Positions 1 through 8,585 of a DNA stretch of 21,200 bases are shown here, piece after piece. The translations under genes were made by a program, and so were the position numbers. This DNA comes from an uncultured Eubacteriales bacterium (GTDB lineage: Bacteria > Bacillota > Clostridia > Christensenellales > CAG-138). Location: positions 1 to 21,200 of the forward strand of contig URSN01000020.1 in assembly GCA_900550525.1 (NCBI GenBank), read 5' to 3'. A model generated the notes under the pieces. The model worked only from the letters and a program-made list of their open reading frames with translations. It had not been told where the DNA came from and searched no databases. How positions within the stretch are numbered: the first letter of the stretch is position 1; each line of letters opens with the position of its first letter.

Positions 1-72
1 TGACTTTCCGCGCTCTCCTTTCGCCGGCGGAGCGCGCCCTGCCGGACGCGTCGCTCTGGTTTTTTCGCCTCC

Positions 73-81
73 ATCATACCA
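73..81 (-). promoter_or_regulatory. possible extended -10 for a gene left of the window
   Basis: On the minus strand the bases read TGG-TATGAT, an extended -10 element. It is followed about 50 bases later by an AAAGGAG ribosome-site-like sequence (15-21). No start codon at a normal distance lies inside the window, so the gene would begin to the left. No good -35 is seen. This would make the region a divergent promoter with the methyltransferase gene. Confidence 0.3.
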
Positions 82-97
82 CAACCGGGCGCGCCTG

Positions 98-106
98 TGC
101 TATACT
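98..106 (+). promoter_or_regulatory. extended -10 promoter placing the start site on the ATG
   Basis: TGC-TATACT is an extended -10 element. Six bases separate it from the ATG at 113, so the usual start of transcription (7 bases downstream) coincides with the A of the start codon. There is no ribosome-binding site. The same nine bases with the same six-base gap occur upstream of tetR (7941-7949). No convincing -35 is visible at 17 bp. Confidence 0.65.
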
Positions 107-112
107 GCCGGT

Positions 113-769
113 ATGATCCGCCGGGACGACCTGCAACACGAAGGGCTCGTGCTCTACCAGGACGACGCGCTGCCGCGCTTTGACGCGGACGCGGTGCACC
201 TGGCGCATTTCCTGCGCCTGCGCCGGGGCGAGCGGGCGATCGACCTCGGCTGCGGCACTGGAGTGCTGTGCGTGCTCGGCGCAGCGTTCACGGGCGCGGC
301 GTTCACGGGCGTGGACATCGAGCCGCGGCTGGTCGCCCTGGCGCGGCGCTCGGCGAAGGAGAACGGGCAGGACATCGCGTTTTTAACCCTCGACGCGCGC
401 GACGCGCCGGCGCGCCTGGGCCACGGCGCGTTCGACGCGGCCGTATGCAACCCGCCCTATTTCACCGCCGGGCCGCCGAGCCCGGACCCGGCGCGCGCCG
501 CTGCCCGCCACGACGCGGGCGGCACGCGCGAGGCGATGCTGCGCGCCGCCTTCCTGCTGCTCAAAAACGGCGGGCGGCTGTTCCTGTGCTGCCCGGCGGC
601 GGGCCTTGCCGCCGCGTTTGCCGCGCTCGATGCGCACCGGCTCGAGCCAAAGCGGATGCAGCTGGTCGCCGCCGCGCCGGAGCGGCCGCCGCGCCTTGCG
701 CTGATCGAGGCGAAGAAAGACGGCGGGAGCGGTCTTTTTGTCGAACCGGCGCGCTATGAGCGCGTTTGA
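113..769 (+). CDS. TrmN6/YabB-like N6-adenine tRNA methyltransferase
   Basis: 218-residue class I SAM-dependent methyltransferase. DLGCGTG (residues 44-50) is the SAM-binding glycine loop, the acidic VDIE (67-70) would bind the ribose, and NPPYF (113-117) is the NPPY catalytic motif of N6-adenine and N5-glutamine methyltransferases. The N-terminal DDLQ...GLVLYQ...F.ADAVHLA pattern is that of the TrmN6/YfiC/YabB group, which methylates A37 of tRNA1(Val); that substrate is inferred from the family. In Firmicutes it usually precedes rsmI or a GIY-YIG gene, but here it stands alone. The start is fixed by the conserved N-terminus, although no Shine-Dalgarno precedes it; the promoter position indicates a leaderless mRNA. 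A 15-bp near-perfect tandem repeat (281-310) encodes AAFTG twice but leaves the motif I to acidic-loop spacing normal. Confidence 0.85.
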   Translation: MIRRDDLQHEGLVLYQDDALPRFDADAVHLAHFLRLRRGERAIDLGCGTGVLCVLGAAFTGAAFTGVDIEPRLVALARRSAKENGQDIAFLTLDARDAPARLGHGAFDAAVCNPPYFTAGPPSPDPARAAARHDAGGTREAMLRAAFLLLKNGGRLFLCCPAAGLAAAFAALDAHRLEPKRMQLVAAAPERPPRLALIEAKKDGGSGLFVEPARYERV

Positions 770-856
770 AACATGGAATGGGCTTTGCTGCGCATACTAC
801 CGCCTGAAACGATCCGCCGCCGACGCGGCGGCATTTGAAGCAGGAGGAGTATCATC

Positions 857-1312
857 ATGATGAACAAAAAGAGCATGCTGGCGCTCGCCGTGGCGCTGCT
901 GGCGGCCCTTGCGGCCGGCTGCCAGTGCAGCGGCCTGACCGCCTCCCCCAGCCCCGCACCGACCGGGGCGGCCACGGCGCGCCCCACCGCCGCGCCCAGC
1001 GCGCCGCTCTCGCCCGGCCTGCCCGGCAGTCCGGGGCCGTCCGGCAGCCCGGACGCGGGGGCCGTGATCCCGGATTTTGCCGAGGGCAAGGAGGTCGAGG
1101 CGGATACGGTGCCCGAGATCGTGGAGGCGATCCGCGCCCGGTTTGAAAACGGCGAGCTCACCACCATCAAGCATGCCACGCAGGACGGCCGCCAGGTCTA
1201 CGCCGTGGAGATCCGCACCGGCGCGACGGCCGAGACGGTCTACGTCCTGCCGGACGGCACGCTGCTGGAAAGCGCCGCCACGCCCGGCGGCGCGGACGAA
1301 GCGGACGGCTGA
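857..1312 (+). CDS. small lipoprotein with a PepSY-like domain
   Basis: 151 residues. A lysine-containing hydrophobic signal (1-21) ends in a lipobox AAGC with the acceptor at Cys22, so the protein should be lipid-anchored on the outer face of the membrane. Residues 27-72 are a Pro/Ser/Ala/Gly-rich linker. Residues about 82-136 (TVPEIVEAIRARFENG...VYAVEIRTG...VLPDGTLLES) resemble one PepSY/YpeB-type repeat: a helix followed by a strand hairpin. Such domains are often linked to peptidase inhibition or sensing, but no function is assigned here. AGGAGG (842-847) lies 9 bases before the ATG at 857; a second ATG at 860 is also possible. It lies 87 bp downstream of the methyltransferase and is followed by a strong hairpin, so it may be monocistronic or the end of a two-gene unit. 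Confidence 0.75.
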   Translation: MMNKKSMLALAVALLAALAAGCQCSGLTASPSPAPTGAATARPTAAPSAPLSPGLPGSPGPSGSPDAGAVIPDFAEGKEVEADTVPEIVEAIRARFENGELTTIKHATQDGRQVYAVEIRTGATAETVYVLPDGTLLESAATPGGADEADG

Positions 1313-1331
1313 CCCGCCCGTACAGGCACGC

Positions 1332-1370
1332 GCGCCGCGCCGCCCTTGCCGGGCGGCGCGGCGCTTTATC
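1332..1370 (+). terminator. hairpin terminator after the lipoprotein gene
   Basis: A perfect 14-bp GC stem (1332-1345 with 1351-1364) closes a five-base TTGCC loop and is followed by TTTATC. The T tract is weak, but the stem is very stable. It also separates the convergent acetyltransferase gene. Confidence 0.75.
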
Positions 1371-1442
1371 ATCCGCTGCATCCGGCGCCCCGTCCCCGCG
1401 GGCGCGGCCTGACAGGATTCTGCCGCCGCGAATAGGCGCGGC

Positions 1443-1904
1443 TCAGCGGAGGCGGCGCTCCATGACCAGCTCGCCCTTGGTGTCGCGCTCGCCGTTGAAG
1501 CGGAAGCCGAAGCGCCGGTAGAGCTGCACGGCGCGCGCGTTTTCCGCATAGACGCTGAGGTAGACCCGCTCGCACGGGTACTCCGCGGCGAGCCGCTCGA
1601 TCAGGCCCGCCACGGCCCGCCGCCCGTAGCCCCGGCCCTGATAGCGCCCGTCGATGAGCAGCCGGTCCAGCCACAGCCGCCCCGGCGCGGGCGTGGGGAA
1701 CAGGCCGTACATGGCGAACCCTATGAGCAGCGCGCCGTCGTAGACGCACACGGGCCGCCACAGCGCGAGGGCGTCCGCCTCGGCGAGGCACTCGCGCACG
1801 CTTTCGATAAAGCCCTCCTGTCCGGGCGCAGGGGCGATGCGCTCCGCCTGCGCGCGGTTTGCCGCGCCGACCGGCACGAACCGCAGCCGCCGTGCATTTT
1901 CCAT
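1443..1904 (-). CDS. GNAT acetyltransferase, BltD/diamine type
   Basis: 153 residues, the usual size of a single GNAT domain. The acetyl-CoA pyrophosphate loop is QGRGYG (89-94). The C-terminal YAENARAVQLYRRFGF (about 119-134) carries the Tyr typical of the general acid, and WLDRLLID (78-85) is the preceding strand. The segment GFIESVRECLAEADALALWRP followed by VYDGALLIGFAMYG resembles BltD/PaiA-like polyamine acetyltransferases, so a polyamine or small amine substrate is plausible but unproven. An AAAGGGAG site precedes the ATG by 6-7 bases. It follows the amino acid kinase on the same strand, but a terminator (1955-1985) lies between, so expression is either read-through or from an unseen promoter. 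Confidence 0.85.
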   Translation of the reverse strand: MENARRLRFVPVGAANRAQAERIAPAPGQEGFIESVRECLAEADALALWRPVCVYDGALLIGFAMYGLFPTPAPGRLWLDRLLIDGRYQGRGYGRRAVAGLIERLAAEYPCERVYLSVYAENARAVQLYRRFGFRFNGERDTKGELVMERRLR

Positions 1905-1954
1905 GACAAACTCCCTTTCCCCGCCTCAGCCGCGCAGGCGGAACGTGTGCGCGC

Positions 1955-1985
1955 AAAAAAAGACGGCGCGGCGGGAGCCGGCGCC
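1955..1985 (-). terminator. intrinsic terminator after the secA-prfB-kinase unit
   Basis: On the minus strand GGCG-bulge-CCGGC pairs with its complement across a four-base loop (8 bp with one bulged base; 1965-1972 with 1978-1985). Seven T residues follow (A run at 1955-1961 on the + strand). This is a canonical rho-independent shape. Confidence 0.7.
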
Positions 1986-2003
1986 GCCTGCATGCCGCCG
2001 GGC

Positions 2004-2828
2004 CTACCGCACGCGGAAGATCGTGCGCCGGCACGCGCCCGAAAGCACGTCCGAGAGGCGGTTTGCGGCGTTGGCGATGATGACCGTGGTGCCCTCGCGG
2101 ATGGGTTCGCGGATGAAATCGAGCTTGGCGCGCGCGCCGTTGGCCCCGGCGCGGCTGGCGCCGACGCAGCTCTTTTGCAGCTCGGCAAGGCCGTCGAGCA
2201 CCTCCTGCGCGTCCGCGCCCTCCACGGCCGGCACGAGCGTGCCGGGATCGGCCGGGTCGCGGTAGATGCCGTCCACACTGGTGAGCAGCACCAGGTAGCG
2301 CGCGTGCACGAGCGAGCAGATGACCGCGGCCGTCTCGTCGTTGTCCACGCATTCAAAGGCGTGCGCCCCGTGCGCGCGCGCGTGCGCCAGCTCCATCTTG
2401 CGCACCTCCTCGACGCTGACCGAATCGTTGTAGTTGACGATGGGGATGGCGTTCTGCGCGGCGCAGCGCAGCAGGAACGAGCGGATGTGCGCGCTGCGCT
2501 CTTCGTCGTTGAAATGCGTGTGCTCCACGAGCAGCTGCCGCACCGAATACTCGGGCCGGATGCAGCGGCGGTACTCCTGCATGAGGATGGCCTGGCCCTG
2601 TGCGGCGTAATCGGCCTTGACCTCCTCCGGGTCGCCGAGCAGCTCGCGCCCCTGGCGGCGCAGGTAGTCGAGCCGGCCGATCTCCACGGCGCCGCTGGAC
2701 ACCCAGATCATGCCCGGGCGCAGCTCGCGCCCGAGGCGGGCGAAGATGTTGTAGTCGATGTCGCTGTCCTCCCTGCGGATGAGCGCCATGGAACCGATCT
2801 TGCCGACGAGTTCAAAATCAAACCGCAT
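2004..2828 (-). CDS. glutamate 5-kinase-like amino acid kinase
   Basis: 274 residues of the aspartokinase/carbamate kinase fold. VGKIGS (8-13) is the phosphate-binding Lys-Gly-Ser, and VSSGAV (43-48) is the ProB signature. YNDSVSVEEV (133-142) corresponds to the NENDTVS segment, and DND (162-164) with LLTSVDGIY (181-189) is the nucleotide-site region. The family would phosphorylate the gamma-carboxyl of glutamate in proline synthesis. Unlike canonical ProB, it has no PUA domain, the GTGGM loop is replaced by VGASRAGANG (222-231), and no proA lies nearby, so the substrate is uncertain. The start at 2828 is 11 bp after the prfB stop, and its AAAGGGG site overlaps that stop, which indicates translational coupling. 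Confidence 0.75.
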   Translation of the reverse strand: MRFDFELVGKIGSMALIRREDSDIDYNIFARLGRELRPGMIWVSSGAVEIGRLDYLRRQGRELLGDPEEVKADYAAQGQAILMQEYRRCIRPEYSVRQLLVEHTHFNDEERSAHIRSFLLRCAAQNAIPIVNYNDSVSVEEVRKMELAHARAHGAHAFECVDNDETAAVICSLVHARYLVLLTSVDGIYRDPADPGTLVPAVEGADAQEVLDGLAELQKSCVGASRAGANGARAKLDFIREPIREGTTVIIANAANRLSDVLSGACRRTIFRVR

Positions 2829-2839
2829 GCCGCACCCCT

Positions 2840-3940
2840 TTACGACTGCACCAGGTACGCGCTGATGAACGCGTCCAGATCCCCGTCCATCACGGCCTGG
2901 ATGTTGCCGTTCTCCACGCCGGTGCGGTGGTCCTTGACGAGGGTGTAGGGCTGGAACACATAGCTGCGGATCTGGCTGCCCCACTCGATCTTCTTCATCT
3001 CGCCCTTGATCTGGGCCATCTGCGCCTCGCGCTCGCGCTCCTGCAGCTCGAGCAGCTTGCCGCGCAGCATGCGCATGGCCGTCTCGCGGTTCTGGATCTG
3101 GCTGCGCTCGTTCTGGCACTGCACGACGATGCCCGTGGGCAGGTGCGTGATGCGGATGGCGGAGGACGTCTTGTTCACGTGCTGCCCGCCCGCGCCGCTC
3201 GACCGGTACGTATCCACGCGCAGGTCGTCCGGGTCGATCTTGATGTCGCCCGCGTCGTCGTCGAGGATGGGCGTCACATCGAGCGAGGCGAACGAGGTGT
3301 GCCGCCGGCCCGACGCGTCGAACGGCGAGATGCGCACCAGCCGGTGCACGCCCTTCTCCGCCTTGAGGTAGCCGTAGGCGTTCTCGCCGTCCACCTCGAA
3401 GGTGACGGACTTGATGCCCGCGTCCTCGCCGTCGAGCAGGTCGAGCTCGCGCACCGTCCAGCCGCGGTTCTCGCAGTAGCGCGTGTACATGCGGTAGAGC
3501 ATCTCCGTCCAGTCCTGCGCCTCGGTGCCGCCCGCGCCCGCGTGGAGCGAGAGCACGGCGTTGCAAGCGTCGTAGGGGCCCTTGAGCAGCAGCTCCAGCT
3601 CGAGCGCGTTGACATTGGCGACGAACGCGGCCGTCTCGCTGCGGATCTCCTCGGCGAGGCTCTCGTCGTCCTCCTCCTCGGCCATCTCCATGAGCGTCTC
3701 CAGATCCTCGCCCTGCGCGACGAGCTTCTCATAGCGCGAGAGCCGGTGCTGCAGCGCCTTCACGCGCTGGTTGACCTTGTTGGCCGCCTCCACGTCGTTC
3801 CAGAAATCCGGCTCGGCCATGCGCGCCTCAAGGCCGGCCAGCTCCTCCCGCAGCGCCGCCGGATCGATGGACACGCCCGCCTCGCGCAGCTTCTCGCGCG
3901 CCTCGCCGGCCTGCATCCTGTATTCGTCAAGGGGTATCAT
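2840..3940 (-). CDS. prfB: peptide chain release factor 2 (RF2)
   Basis: Class I release factor that reads UGA/UAA and triggers peptidyl-tRNA hydrolysis on the ribosome. With the chosen start, SPF (residues 205-207) is the RF2-type codon-recognition tripeptide and GGQ (251-253, in SSGAGGQHVNKT) is the catalytic motif, both at the usual RF2 positions. The frame is also open to an ATG at 3949. However, GGGAGGAG directly abuts that ATG, whereas the ATG at 3940 lies about 11 bases from GGAGG, so 3940 (366 aa) is preferred. The N-terminal segment that in many bacteria holds the CTTTGAC programmed frameshift is here in one open frame (REAGVSIDPAALREELA), so the UGA autoregulation is absent. It follows secA, a common Firmicute arrangement. 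Confidence 0.95.
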   Translation of the reverse strand: MIPLDEYRMQAGEAREKLREAGVSIDPAALREELAGLEARMAEPDFWNDVEAANKVNQRVKALQHRLSRYEKLVAQGEDLETLMEMAEEEDDESLAEEIRSETAAFVANVNALELELLLKGPYDACNAVLSLHAGAGGTEAQDWTEMLYRMYTRYCENRGWTVRELDLLDGEDAGIKSVTFEVDGENAYGYLKAEKGVHRLVRISPFDASGRRHTSFASLDVTPILDDDAGDIKIDPDDLRVDTYRSSGAGGQHVNKTSSAIRITHLPTGIVVQCQNERSQIQNRETAMRMLRGKLLELQEREREAQMAQIKGEMKKIEWGSQIRSYVFQPYTLVKDHRTGVENGNIQAVMDGDLDAFISAYLVQS

Positions 3941-4018
3941 GCCTGCCATCTCCTCCCGTTTTTGCTCTGTAGCTCCCGATTTTTCCCCAAAAACTCCCGC
4001 TTTATCTGCACGCGCGGC

Positions 4019-6763
<2,745 letters not shown>

Positions 6764-6799
6764 CGCTTGCTCCTTGTCTGCATAACTTCCTAAGCTAAC

Positions 6800-6808
6800 A
6801 GTATAGCA
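6800..6808 (-). promoter_or_regulatory. extended -10 promoter of secA
   Basis: The minus strand reads TGC-TATACT, the same nine bases as in front of the methyltransferase and tetR. The predicted start near 6793 gives a 30-base leader containing AAGGAG, so this copy drives a normal leadered mRNA. No -35 match at 17 bp. Confidence 0.65.
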
Positions 6809-6860
6809 TAACCCCGGCCGCTCCGCTACCGCTTTGCGCGCGCCAAATGCGAAAAGGCTG

Positions 6861-6887
6861 TAAAAACGGCGCGACTTTCCCGCGCCG
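6861..6887 (-). terminator. intrinsic terminator after degV
   Basis: On the minus strand a 7-bp stem CGGCGCG/CGCGCCG (6881-6887 with 6867-6873) closes a seven-base loop and is followed by TTTTTA. It lies 70 bp past the degV stop and just upstream of the secA promoter. Confidence 0.8.
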
Positions 6888-6896
6888 CAGGCGCGC

Positions 6897-6929
6897 GCAG
6901 GGGGCGGCGCCCGCCGCGCCGCCCCCTGC
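6897..6929. other. perfect 13-bp inverted repeat downstream of degV
   Basis: GCAGGGGGCGGCG (6897-6909) is exactly complementary to 6917-6929 around a seven-base loop. No T tract follows, so it is not a stand-alone terminator. It sits between the degV stop and the terminator at 6861-6887 and may protect the 3' end or assist termination. Confidence 0.5.
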
Positions 6930-6956
6930 AAAGGGCTTCAAGCCGCCTCCGCCGCG

Positions 6957-7829
6957 CTACCGCTGCGTGCCCAGGAAGAACAGCGCCAGCGTGCCCGGGC
7001 CCGAATGGGCGCCGATGACCGGGCCGACATAGTTGATGACCACGTCCTGCACGTTCCACTCCTCGCGGATGCGGCCGGCCAGGTATTCCGCATCCTCCAG
7101 GCAGTCGCCGTGGGACATGAACACGATCTGCTTGTCCGGCTCGATGGCCGTCTCGCGCATCTTGTCGAGCAGGCGCTTGATGGAGTTGCGCCGGCCGCGT
7201 ACCTTCTCCATGAAGATCAGGCGGCCCTCGTCGTCCATGTGCAGCACGGGCTTGATGTTGAGCACCGTGCCGAGCACCGCGGACGTGGCGGACACGCGGC
7301 CGCCGCGGTGCAGGTGGTTGAGGTCGTCCACGGTGAACCAGTGGCACAGGTGGAGCTTTTGCGCCTCGGCATAGTCGCGCGCCTGCTCGATGGTCGCGCC
7401 CGCGCGCTTTTGCTGCACGGTCAGGTACACCAGCAGCCCCTGCCCCATCGACGCGCTCAGCGTATCGACCGCGTAGAGCCGGCGATCGGGGTACTTTTCA
7501 GAGAGCTGCCGCGCCGCCACCGCGCCGGCGTTGTACGTGCCGCTCAGCGCCGAGGAAAAGCCCAGGTAGAGGATGTCGCGCCCCGCCTGAAGGTGCGGCT
7601 CCATCGCCTGCACGAACGCCTCCACGTTCACCGCCGAGGTCGTCGCGCTCTTTCCCGCGCGCAGCGCCGCATAGCAGTCCTTGAACGTGATGTCCCGCTC
7701 GTCGAGATGGTTCACATAGCTCCTGCCGTCGATGAGCACCGAGAGCGGCAGCACCTCGAGCTCCAGCTCCGCCGCCATCGCCGCCGGCAGGTCGCAGGAG
7801 GAATCGGTCATGATGATGTAGTCGGCCAT
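6957..7829 (-). CDS. DegV-family (FakB-like) fatty-acid-binding protein
   Basis: 290 residues, full family length. Signature segments are TDSSCDLP (8-15), SATTSAV (61-67), FSSALSGTYNA (91-101), LHRGGRVS (173-180) and IGAHSGPGT (272-280). The last holds the His and glycines that line the fatty-acid carboxylate in structurally known members. DegV/FakB proteins bind one fatty acid and present it to the FakA kinase for incorporation into phospholipid; no fakA is in this window. The open frame continues upstream, but an AGGGGG site 5 bases before the ATG at 7829 fixes the start. It is divergent from a tetR gene, with a palindrome over its predicted transcription start, which suggests it is the regulator's target. 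Confidence 0.9.
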   Translation of the reverse strand: MADYIIMTDSSCDLPAAMAAELELEVLPLSVLIDGRSYVNHLDERDITFKDCYAALRAGKSATTSAVNVEAFVQAMEPHLQAGRDILYLGFSSALSGTYNAGAVAARQLSEKYPDRRLYAVDTLSASMGQGLLVYLTVQQKRAGATIEQARDYAEAQKLHLCHWFTVDDLNHLHRGGRVSATSAVLGTVLNIKPVLHMDDEGRLIFMEKVRGRRNSIKRLLDKMRETAIEPDKQIVFMSHGDCLEDAEYLAGRIREEWNVQDVVINYVGPVIGAHSGPGTLALFFLGTQR

Positions 7830-7850
7830 AGGGACCCCCTGAAAAAATTT

Positions 7851-7871
7851 GACGTTAACACCGTTAACGTC
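7851..7871. promoter_or_regulatory. palindromic operator, probable TetR-family site
   Basis: GACGTTAAC-N3-GTTAACGTC is a perfect 9-bp inverted repeat with a three-base spacer. The predicted degV transcription start (about 7869) falls inside it, so a bound dimer would block initiation at or escape from the degV promoter. It sits 50 bp outside the tetR promoter. Size and symmetry fit a TetR-family operator; the pairing with the adjacent regulator is inferred from position. Confidence 0.7.
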
Positions 7872-7875
7872 CCCC

Positions 7876-7904
7876 ATTGTAAGGGATGGCGCGCCATTTG
7901 TCAA
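7876..7904 (-). promoter_or_regulatory. consensus sigma-A promoter of degV
   Basis: On the minus strand TTGACA (7904-7899) is followed by exactly 17 bp and TACAAT (7881-7876). This is the best vegetative promoter in the window by match to consensus. Confidence 0.85.
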
Positions 7905-7920
7905 CGCCGGCGCGGCAGCC

Positions 7921-7949
7921 TTGCCGCGCGGCGGCAGACGTGCTATACT
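7921..7949 (+). promoter_or_regulatory. tetR promoter with the start site on the ATG
   Basis: TTGCCG (7921-7926), 17 bp, then TATACT (7944-7949) preceded by TGC, which gives an extended -10. The ATG at 7956 lies 6 bases after the -10, so the transcript should start at the start codon itself. No ribosome-binding site is present. Confidence 0.7.
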
Positions 7950-7955
7950 GGGCGC

Positions 7956-8531
7956 ATGAGAAAGCAGGACGGCGGCCATCTGAGGGAAGAGCTGATCCTC
8001 GCGGGCATCGAGGAGATCGAAGCGCACGGGGTGCGCGGCTTTTCGCTGCGGCGCGTGGCCAAGAAGTGCGGCGTCTCCTGCGCCGCGCCCTACAAGCATT
8101 TTGCCGACCTGAACGACTTCCTGCTGGCCATCGTCCGCTACGTCAACCAGCAGTGGTACGCGATCCAAAAGCGCATCATCGCCGCCCATCCGAACGACCC
8201 GCGCCGCCAGCTGACGGAGATCAGCGTGGAGTACATCCGCTTTTTGATGGACAACCCGCACTTCCGCTCCATCATCATGCTGCGCGAGGACGACATCAGC
8301 CCCGAGATGCAGCACGAAAAGGCCGCGCTGAGCGCCGGCACCATGCGCTGCATCCGCGCCTACTGCCGCCGCGCCGGCATGCCGCACGACGTCGAGGTGC
8401 GCAAGACCTTTCTCGTCCGCTCCATCATCTACGGCGCGGCGCTGATGTTCGACAACGGCGAGCTGCCCTATACCGAGGAGAACCGTCGGAACGTCTTTCG
8501 CCTCATCGACCGCGAGTTCGACCTGCCGTAG
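7956..8531 (+). CDS. TetR/AcrR-family transcriptional regulator
   Basis: 191 residues. An N-terminal three-helix DNA-binding domain lies at about 8-56, with the helix-turn-helix around FSLRRVAKKCGVSCAAPYKHF (29-49, ending in the typical YKHF). The C-terminal domain (about 60-191) is helical, as expected for ligand binding and dimerisation. It is divergent from degV, and a perfect palindrome lies between them on the degV start site, so repression of degV and perhaps sensing of a fatty acid or acyl-CoA are reasonable inferences. The ligand cannot be read from the sequence. The mRNA appears leaderless. The gene ends at a bidirectional hairpin shared with the convergent ppk. Confidence 0.88.
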   Translation: MRKQDGGHLREELILAGIEEIEAHGVRGFSLRRVAKKCGVSCAAPYKHFADLNDFLLAIVRYVNQQWYAIQKRIIAAHPNDPRRQLTEISVEYIRFLMDNPHFRSIIMLREDDISPEMQHEKAALSAGTMRCIRAYCRRAGMPHDVEVRKTFLVRSIIYGAALMFDNGELPYTEENRRNVFRLIDREFDLP

Positions 8532-8543
8532 GCCGCCCACGCA

Positions 8544-8580
8544 AACGCCGCCGGGGTTATCGCCCCGGCGGCGGCGTTTT
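8544..8580. terminator. bidirectional terminator between tetR and ppk
   Basis: CGCCGCCGGGG (8546-8556) pairs perfectly with 8563-8573 around a six-base loop. On the + strand it ends in GCGTTTT, and on the minus strand in GGCGTTTGC, so it can stop both convergent transcripts. Confidence 0.8.
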
Positions 8581-8585
8581 CCCGT

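Noticed and set aside
281..310. 15-bp tandem duplication inside the methyltransferase as an insertion
   Set aside because: The distance from the glycine loop to the acidic residue equals that expected for the YabB group, so it is a compositional repeat and not an added segment.
816..832. GCCGCC/GGCGGC hairpin between the methyltransferase and the PepSY-like lipoprotein as a terminator
   Set aside because: Only 6 bp with no T tract; not enough to call.
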